Source of the DNA: Fidelibacterota bacterium
GTDB lineage: Bacteria > Fidelibacterota > UBA8477 > JABMPR01
Reading direction: 5' to 3'
Length of the DNA stretch: 42,264 nucleotides
Assembly (NCBI GenBank): GCA_018650795.1
Contig: JABIFG010000071.1
Span: 1 to 42,264 of the forward strand
Both the position numbers and the translations under genes were made by a program. Shown here piece after piece: positions 17,901 to 23,553 of the stretch; positions within the stretch are counted from its first letter, which is position 1, and the number at the start of each line of letters is the position of its first letter. The notes under the pieces are model-generated. The model searched no databases, was not told where the DNA came from, and was given only the letters and a program-made list of their open reading frames with translations.

Positions 17901-18491
17901 GTCCTCGCATCAGGTAAAAATGTGAACATCCTGGTTCTGGATACCGAAGTTTATTCCAATACGGGTGGTCAGAAATCAAAAGCCACTCCTCTGGGTGCCG
18001 TTGCGAAATTTGCTGCAGCTGGAAAACCATCTGGTAAAAAAGATCTCGGTATGATGGCCATGAGTTATAAGAATGTGTATGTCGCTTCGGTAGCCATGGG
18101 TTCCAATGATGCACAAACAGTTCGCGCTTTTATGGAAGCTGAGGCCTATGAAGGTCCATCTCTCATAATCGCCTACTCCCAGTGTATTGCGCACGGAATT
18201 GATATGACCAAGGGTATGAATCAGCAGAAATTGGCAGTCGACAGCGCCTATTGGACGCTCTATCGCTACAACCCCATGCTGGCAATAGAGGGTAAGAATC
18301 CGCTTAAATTGGATTCTAAACCACCAAAACAGCATGTACGCGAATACGCGATGAATGAAACACGATTTACCATTCTGAGTCGCATCGATCCGAAATTATC
18401 AGAAAAATACATTGAAGCCTCTGATGTCGCCGCCAAGGAAAAGTATGAGTATTATGCAAAACTTGCTGCCATGTCATACGATGAAGCTTAA
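14928..18491 (+). CDS. nifJ: Pyruvate:ferredoxin (flavodoxin) oxidoreductase
   Basis: Oxidises pyruvate with CoA to acetyl-CoA and CO2, reducing ferredoxin or flavodoxin. The 1187-residue single-chain enzyme has the full domain order. The N-terminal domain has [14 protein letters not shown] and [21 protein letters not shown]. The gamma-like and domain III regions follow. A two-[4Fe-4S] ferredoxin domain has [12 protein letters not shown] (from about 695) and [12 protein letters not shown] (from about 753). The TPP domain has the proximal-cluster motif [10 protein letters not shown] (about 825), [13 protein letters not shown] (about 975) and [14 protein letters not shown]; the last cluster cysteine is in [11 protein letters not shown] (about 1085). 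All cofactor ligands look intact. GACACAGGAG precedes the ATG by seven bases. A DHOD-like gene follows 25 bases later. Confidence 0.97.
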   Translation: [1187 protein letters not shown]

Positions 18492-18516
18492 GTAAGATCA
18501 TAAAGGAATTATTGAT

Positions 18517-19521
18517 ATGCGTCTGAAAACAAATTACATGGGTCTGGAATTAAAGAACCCATTAGTACCATCTGCTTCACCGTTAACTGAAAAGCTTGAT
18601 AAGATCAAAATCCTGGAGGACAATGGGGCCTCTGCCGTTGTATTGTTTTCTCTGTTTGAGGAGCAAATTGAGCAGGAAGACAGCTCGATTGAGCATTTTA
18701 TGGACTATGGAACCGACTCATATGCTGAATCATTGAGTTTCTTTCCACAAGCCCATGAATACTTGTCTGGTCCCCAGGACTATCTGGAAAATGTCGCCAA
18801 AATTAAAGCCGGCGTAGATATACCTGTTATAGCCAGTTTGAATGGAGCGACTCCCGGTGGATGGATGGAATATGCCAAGAAATTGGAGGAAGCTGGAGCT
18901 GATGGCTTGGAATTGAATATTCATTATTTACCAGTGGATTTCAATGAGAGCAGCGCTGATGTGGAGAAACGCTATACAGATATTGTGAGTTGGGTAAAAT
19001 CTAATGTAGAAATTCCAGTTGCAGTTAAGATTGGTTCCAGATTCAGTTCCCTTCCAGCGGTTGCCAAGTCTCTGGAATCAGTTGGTGCCGATGCTCTGGT
19101 TATGTTCAATCGTTTCTATCATCCAGATATTGATCTGGATAAATTGGAAGCCAAGCGCCAGATCCATTTAAGTCACTCTAGAGATATTCGTCTTCCTATG
19201 CGTTGGATATCTATATTGCGTGGAAATGTGAATATGAACTTTGCCGCTAGCGGTGGCGTGCATAGCGCCAAAGATGTGCTTAAGCTTGTCATGAGTGGTG
19301 CGGACGTAACCATGTTGACCTCTGCGCTCATGGCTTATGGACCTGAATTGATTAAAACCATCGAGGCAGATCTGATCAATTGGATGGATGAGAATGAATA
19401 CCAAAGCATATCCCAGATGAAGGGCAGTATGAGTTTAATTCATTCCCCAAAACCACAAACACTTGTTCGTGATAACTATATGCGAACTTTATTGGATTTC
19501 CAGGCTAACAATAAATTCTAA
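18517..19521 (+). CDS. Dihydroorotate dehydrogenase-like flavoprotein
   Basis: A TIM-barrel FMN protein of 334 residues resembling the group annotated as dihydroorotate dehydrogenase-like. FMN-binding features include NPLVPSASPLTEK, VAVKIGSRFSS and the phosphate-binding AASGGVHSAKDV. The canonical catalytic stretch N-x-S-C/S-P-N of true PyrD is replaced by N134-I-H-Y-L-P139, so the catalytic Cys/Ser loop is absent. Dihydroorotate oxidation is therefore doubtful, and I give no pyrD symbol. It is the second gene of the nifJ transcript and is closed by a terminator, suggesting a role tied to pyruvate oxidation or ferredoxin (inference). Confidence 0.85.
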   Translation: MRLKTNYMGLELKNPLVPSASPLTEKLDKIKILEDNGASAVVLFSLFEEQIEQEDSSIEHFMDYGTDSYAESLSFFPQAHEYLSGPQDYLENVAKIKAGVDIPVIASLNGATPGGWMEYAKKLEEAGADGLELNIHYLPVDFNESSADVEKRYTDIVSWVKSNVEIPVAVKIGSRFSSLPAVAKSLESVGADALVMFNRFYHPDIDLDKLEAKRQIHLSHSRDIRLPMRWISILRGNVNMNFAASGGVHSAKDVLKLVMSGADVTMLTSALMAYGPELIKTIEADLINWMDENEYQSISQMKGSMSLIHSPKPQTLVRDNYMRTLLDFQANNKF

Positions 19522-19540
19522 CTGATTAATGTCTGGTTGT

Positions 19541-19570
19541 GGGATCCGAATTTTCGGGTCCCCCTTTTTT
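19541..19570 (+). terminator. Rho-independent terminator closing the nifJ unit
   Basis: GGGATCCG (19541-19548) pairs with CGGGTCCC (about 19555-19562) around an AATTTT loop, with one T-G pair, and is followed by CCTTTTTT. It lies 20 bases after the stop codon. Confidence 0.9.
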
Positions 19571-19684
19571 CTATTTTTCTTTTTTTACAAGCAATACCGA
19601 TTTTATACAGGTTATGATTATATTATAAGATAGCAGTAGAAAACAACTGAGATCTCACCTTAGCTTATGGTTATAGGAAGAAAA

Positions 19685-19936
19685 ATGATGACATCAAATG
19701 AATCAGAATCACGCAAAGGCTTTTGCCCTGTCTATGACATCGATTGTCCATCGGGTCTGGAAGCTGCTGAAGATTGTGAGAATCGCTTTAAAACCGATTA
19801 TAATCCATTGACCAATTTTCGCGATTCTGATATTGAACATTGTGCCATTTATCGCATGGAACAGAAAGTAGCGGTATCCAAAGCATCGGACGCCGAAACA
19901 GAAGAAAACAAAAATTCATCCAAGGACGGGGAGTAA
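19685..19936 (+). CDS. Small four-cysteine protein of unknown function
   Basis: I do not recognise the family. From ATG 19685 (AGGAAG four bases upstream; ATG 19688 has better spacing, and ATG 19667 is also in frame but lacks a site) it has 83 residues. Cysteines are at 14, 21, 31 and 53 (C-x6-C-x9-C-x21-C), all in a conserved-looking region CPVYDIDCPSG, EDCENRF, YNPLTNFRDSDIEHCAIYR. The last 20 residues are acidic and low in complexity. Four cysteines suggest zinc or iron-sulfur binding, or redox-active disulfides. It lies 4 bases before a rubrerythrin-like gene, so the two are almost certainly co-translated and functionally linked. Confidence 0.75.
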   Translation: MMTSNESESRKGFCPVYDIDCPSGLEAAEDCENRFKTDYNPLTNFRDSDIEHCAIYRMEQKVAVSKASDAETEENKNSSKDGE

Positions 19937-19940
19937 TATC

Positions 19941-20462
19941 GTGAACACTGCTGCAAAGTCATCTGAATTCAAATCTGTACAGGATGTACTCAAACGAGCT
20001 ATTCTGTTGGAAATGAATGGTAAGGAGTTTTTTGCTATGGCAGCGAAGACTGCTACTTCACCTGTGGCCAAAGAACTCTTTGAGCATATGGTGAAAGAAG
20101 AAGAACATCATCTGCATATTCTCCAGCTAACCTTCAAACGACACCTGGATGAAGGCAAGGTCGTATTACCCTCTGAAGATGAACTTCAGTTTGGTTTTCA
20201 AGATCCTATCATTGATAAATCCTTTCTCCTGGAATTGAGAAACAGCGATTTCGATTTCTCAGCCATCAGTATTGCCCTAACACTAGAAGAACGTGCTTTC
20301 AAATTTTACCAGAAAGAGGAGCAGGCTGCAACTGATCCGGATATAAAGAAACTTTTTACCTGGCTTACAGACTGGGAGATTGATCATCATCAAAAACTAA
20401 TGGCATTGGAGGAGGATTTCAGACAGGAAGTCTGGAATGACTCAAATTTCTGGCCGATGTAA
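19941..20462 (+). CDS. Rubrerythrin-like ferritin-superfamily di-iron protein
   Basis: A four-helix-bundle protein of 173 residues without the C-terminal rubredoxin domain of classical rubrerythrin. Two ligand sets are visible with matching 30-residue spacing: Glu24 with E54-x-x-H57, and Glu116 with E146-x-x-H149. This makes a complete carboxylate-bridged di-iron site likely. Expected roles are peroxide reduction or iron handling in the cytoplasm. The GTG start at 19941 has GGGGAG about seven bases upstream and no alternative ATG before residue 25. With the four-cysteine partner and the nearby oxygen-labile PFOR, protection of Fe-S enzymes is a reasonable inference. Confidence 0.88.
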   Translation: MNTAAKSSEFKSVQDVLKRAILLEMNGKEFFAMAAKTATSPVAKELFEHMVKEEEHHLHILQLTFKRHLDEGKVVLPSEDELQFGFQDPIIDKSFLLELRNSDFDFSAISIALTLEERAFKFYQKEEQAATDPDIKKLFTWLTDWEIDHHQKLMALEEDFRQEVWNDSNFWPM

Positions 20463-20487
20463 TCAGCCGATCATCAATATCAATTTT

Positions 20488-20517
20488 CAAAGCGCGGGTT
20501 CTCCCCGCGCTTTGTGT
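20488..20517 (+). terminator. Rho-independent terminator after the rubrerythrin-like gene
   Basis: CAAAGCGCGGG (20488-20498) pairs perfectly with CCCGCGCTTTG (20504-20514) around TTCTC. The trailing T-run is short (TGTTT), but the 11-bp GC-rich stem 25 bases after the stop is convincing. Confidence 0.85.
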
Positions 20518-20644
20518 TTCAGGAAGGCTTCAAAAATCCATGTAGTGCATTGATGTCACCAATTCTTTAATATGTTTGGATTTAGATGTATTGCATGCCT
20601 GGCATCGGAGAACTACTTTCTGATATATGAATTTTGAGGGAATA

Positions 20645-22627
20645 ATGAAACGGTTCTCAGCTTTATTGAGCATCCTTTTAATGAGCACATCAATTGCCCA
20701 GGTTTATGAGGACACCAACATGCCCTGTAAACCCATCTCAGAAATGGCAGCGCACTATAATTATTTAGCCAAAGCCTCCCAAAGAGCTGATATCTTTGAC
20801 TTTGATGTGCACTATTACAATATTGAATTAGATATAAATATTGACACTGAGATCATATATGGAAATGTAGAAATCCATATCATATCTGAGGTGGATAATC
20901 TAGAGAGCATTCAATTGGATTTTACCTCTGGCATGACAGTGGATGCTGTTACGTTGAATGGAGCTAATTTCAACCATTTCTCTGATCTACTGAGTATTAC
21001 CCTTGATGGTAGCTACAATGTTGATGAATCTCTTGTTGTCGGTATCCAATACCATGGACATCCCTTGCAGGGTGGGTTTCAAGCGTTTGCTTTTGGTCAT
21101 CAAAATAACGATCCCGCGCGTCCACCCATGATTTCAACCTTGAGCGAACCATATGGTGCTCGATCCTGGTGGCCTTGTAAGGATGTGCCTACTGATAAAG
21201 CCGATTCTGTGCGTATTTCAGTGACTACTGATGCTGCCTATGATGCAGTTGCCAATGGTTTGCTTATTGCAGAAAATGATAACTTTGATGGAACTAAAAC
21301 AACCGTATGGAAACATAAATATCCCATAACGACCTATCTGGTTTCAATTGCGATCACCGATTATACCTACTGGACAGAGATGCATCACTTTGCTGATGGC
21401 GATTCCATGCCTTTGGAGTATTGGATGTATCCCGCTTCAGCAACAGCGGATATTGTAGACCGCTGGAATCGAACCGCCGATATGATAGATATCTTCGGTG
21501 AATATTTCGGAAAATATCCTTTTGCAGAAGAAAAATATGGTATGGCCCAATTCCAATGGGGAGGCGCCATGGAGCATCAGACCTGTTCAAGTATGGGTTC
21601 TTATGGAGAGAATACTATTGCCCACGAGCTGGCCCACCAATGGTGGGGAAATCTGGTGACCTGCAGTAATTTTCATCATATCTGGATTAATGAAGGATTT
21701 GCGACCTATTCTGAAGCACTGTATTGGGGTGCAAAAAATGGTGATGCTGCTTATCATGCCCATATGGCCCTAAAGAATAACGATGCTGGTGGCTCTGTGT
21801 ACAGACCAGATACCAGTACTGTTGGTAATATATTTTCCTGGAATCATGTTTATCAGAAGGGGGCCTGGGTCCTGCATATGCTTAGACATGTGATACAGGA
21901 TGAAGCCTTCTTCAACAGCTTTCTGGAGTTCCGTGAGATGTTTCAGTATAGTCATGCTTCTACGGAAGATTTTCAGGGGGTTGCTGAATCTCAATATGGG
22001 GAGAGTCTGGAATGGTTTTTTGACCAATGGATTTATGGAAGTGGCAAACCTCATTACCGCTGGTGGTGGCATTCTGAAGTGGCTCATGAATCTGGATTGA
22101 ATAAAGTGACCATCCAAATTGATCAGATTCAAAATTCTGAATACCCCATCTTCAAGATGCCAATAGATATCAAGATTAGTGGGGTAGACAAAGATACAAC
22201 TATCATAGTCTGGGACTTATTAAGGGTGCAGGAATTTCGGTTTGATTTAGATTTTGAACCCCTGGCAGTGTATCTGGATGACGAATCCTGGATTTTTAAA
22301 AGTGCAACTCAGGTGGCTGGTGATGGAGAACATGACTTGCTGCCGGGGGATTTCAGGCTACTGGCTGCCTACCCCAATCCCTTTAATTCATTGGTGACTA
22401 TACCATTCACCATTGATTCCCGCTTTGAAGGAGATTTGAGCATATTCAATCTTAAGGGGGAGTTGGTCCATTCCCAGAGCATCATTGAAAATCAATCAGG
22501 TTATTATGAGTTGCTTTGGAATGGATTGAGAGCGCAGGGTTCAAGCTTGAGCTCAGGAATTTATATTGTACAATTACGATCATCCGATAAAACACAGCAA
22601 TCCCAAAAGATTACTCTCCTAAAATAA
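20645..22627 (+). CDS. Secreted M1-family metallo-aminopeptidase with C-terminal sorting domain
   Basis: A zinc aminopeptidase of the M1 (gluzincin) family. Start ATG 20645 is chosen because GAGGG lies five bases upstream and it places a clean signal peptide (ending TSIAQ) at the N-terminus; an in-frame ATG at 20627 would add six residues. The mature protein has the N-terminal beta domain (about 35-235), the substrate-binding G306-G-A-M-E310, and zinc ligands H327-E-x-x-H331 with E350 18 residues on (HELAHQWWGN to WINEGFATYSE). The last 80 residues carry YPNPFNSLVTIPF and IFNLKGELV, a type A sorting domain expected to target the enzyme to the cell surface or medium. Total 660 residues. Confidence 0.93.
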   Translation: MKRFSALLSILLMSTSIAQVYEDTNMPCKPISEMAAHYNYLAKASQRADIFDFDVHYYNIELDINIDTEIIYGNVEIHIISEVDNLESIQLDFTSGMTVDAVTLNGANFNHFSDLLSITLDGSYNVDESLVVGIQYHGHPLQGGFQAFAFGHQNNDPARPPMISTLSEPYGARSWWPCKDVPTDKADSVRISVTTDAAYDAVANGLLIAENDNFDGTKTTVWKHKYPITTYLVSIAITDYTYWTEMHHFADGDSMPLEYWMYPASATADIVDRWNRTADMIDIFGEYFGKYPFAEEKYGMAQFQWGGAMEHQTCSSMGSYGENTIAHELAHQWWGNLVTCSNFHHIWINEGFATYSEALYWGAKNGDAAYHAHMALKNNDAGGSVYRPDTSTVGNIFSWNHVYQKGAWVLHMLRHVIQDEAFFNSFLEFREMFQYSHASTEDFQGVAESQYGESLEWFFDQWIYGSGKPHYRWWWHSEVAHESGLNKVTIQIDQIQNSEYPIFKMPIDIKISGVDKDTTIIVWDLLRVQEFRFDLDFEPLAVYLDDESWIFKSATQVAGDGEHDLLPGDFRLLAAYPNPFNSLVTIPFTIDSRFEGDLSIFNLKGELVHSQSIIENQSGYYELLWNGLRAQGSSLSSGIYIVQLRSSDKTQQSQKITLLK

Positions 22628-22650
22628 AATAACGCCCTGAATAGTTTGAA

Positions 22651-22666
22651 GGATTCCTAAGAATCC
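22651..22666 (+). other. Short hairpin after the M1 aminopeptidase gene
   Basis: GGATTC and GAATCC pair perfectly around a CTAA loop, 23 bases downstream of the stop. No T-run follows, so terminator function is uncertain. Confidence 0.3.
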
Positions 22667-22693
22667 CATCCTGGACAGACCAAAGTTGCTGTT

Positions 22694-22708
22694 TGGCAAC
22701 ATATTTGC
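22694..22708 (+). promoter_or_regulatory. Sigma-54-type (-24/-12) promoter candidate for the 63-residue membrane protein
   Basis: TGGCA-ACATAT-TTGC fits the -24/-12 consensus with the required 12-base spacing between GG (22695) and GC (22707). Predicted transcription start is near 22720 and the ATG is at 22757. The same bases form the dyad GGCAA-CATAT-TTGCC, so a dimeric regulator operator is an alternative reading. Confidence 0.45.
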
Positions 22709-22756
22709 CTTAAGTCATCGAATAAGAGAAATTTTAATTCAGGATGACGGGAAGAT

Positions 22757-22948
22757 ATGAGGGAAGAAAAAAAGGTCGGATATTCAGCATTGATCGTCGG
22801 TGCAATCTCCCTGGGAGAAGCATGGATGCATATTCTGGGTGGAGCAGCAGATACCATTGATATCTTCTTTCTGGGTCTGGGTCTCATCTCCAGCCTTGTT
22901 GGCATTGCATTGATTATTCAAAAGGATAGTTCAACCGTTGGGGAGTAA
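22757..22948 (+). CDS. Small two-helix membrane protein, unknown function
   Basis: I recognise no family. The 63 residues start MREEKKVGY and contain two hydrophobic helices, about 8-29 (SALIVGAISLGEAWMHILGG) and 35-55 (IDIFFLGLGLISSLVGIALII), with a charged tail. By the positive-inside rule both termini are probably cytoplasmic. GGGAAG lies close to the ATG; the more distant AGGATG is an alternative binding site. A good -24/-12 promoter candidate lies 49 bases upstream, which supports it being real. It precedes, but is separated by 162 bases from, the Rrf2 regulator gene. Confidence 0.6.
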   Translation: MREEKKVGYSALIVGAISLGEAWMHILGGAADTIDIFFLGLGLISSLVGIALIIQKDSSTVGE

Positions 22949-23110
22949 TCCTCTTCCATGGGCAGATCCAATTGGAAATATTCTCTATTCTATATAAAGT
23001 TCAACTGGGATTTCTCGCTATTAAGAGTAATATTCTCACAAATAGTAGATTGATGGTTGTAAAACACATTGGTGGAGATTTCACTGGTTAATTAAACAAG
23101 GAGCTATATT

Positions 23111-23512
23111 GTGATTCGTTTAACAAAAGCTGGGGAATATGGACTGAGAGCTGTAAGGTATCTAGTCGAAAATGGAGATATGAGCCGAATCAGTATCGGA
23201 GATATCTCAGAGAATAAAAGCATCCCCGAACCTTTTCTTAGAAAATTGTTCAAGCCCCTTGTCCAGCAAGGGATAATTAATAGCACACGTGGTGTGTCAG
23301 GTGGCGTTCGTTTAGCGCGCGATCCAAAAGAAATTACCGTTCTAGAGGTGGTTGAAGCTCTGGAAGGACCTTTGGCTCTGAATGAATGTTTGCTGGAAGA
23401 CGTTGATTGTGAGTTTATAAGCGAGTGTGGAATGCACGATGTGTGGGAAGAAGCACAAGGCGCTATGGCAAGGGTTCTACGATCAAAGAATTTAACTGAT
23501 CTTACCCGATAA
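23111..23512 (+). CDS. Rrf2-family transcriptional regulator with IscR-like cysteine triad
   Basis: A winged-helix regulator of 133 residues. The DNA-binding domain (about 1-80) has the family start RLTKAGEYGLRAVRYL, SIPEPFLRKLFKPLVQQGII and the wing STRGVSGGVRLARDPKEIT. Cysteines 93, 100 and 106 (C-x6-C-x5-C) occupy the place where IscR and NsrR bind an iron-sulfur cluster, so it probably senses Fe-S status, oxygen or nitric oxide. The GTG start has GGAG seven bases upstream. The transketolase and aminotransferase genes follow within 41 and 29 bases, making them the likely regulated operon (inference). Confidence 0.9.
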   Translation: MIRLTKAGEYGLRAVRYLVENGDMSRISIGDISENKSIPEPFLRKLFKPLVQQGIINSTRGVSGGVRLARDPKEITVLEVVEALEGPLALNECLLEDVDCEFISECGMHDVWEEAQGAMARVLRSKNLTDLTR

Positions 23513-23553
23513 ATTCTCGAAGGATTTGTAATTAAGATTTAAATGAGGGAAAC

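Noticed and set aside
18517..19521. Calling this gene pyrD
   Set aside because: The catalytic N-x-S-C/S-P-N loop is missing, so the name would imply an activity that the sequence does not support.
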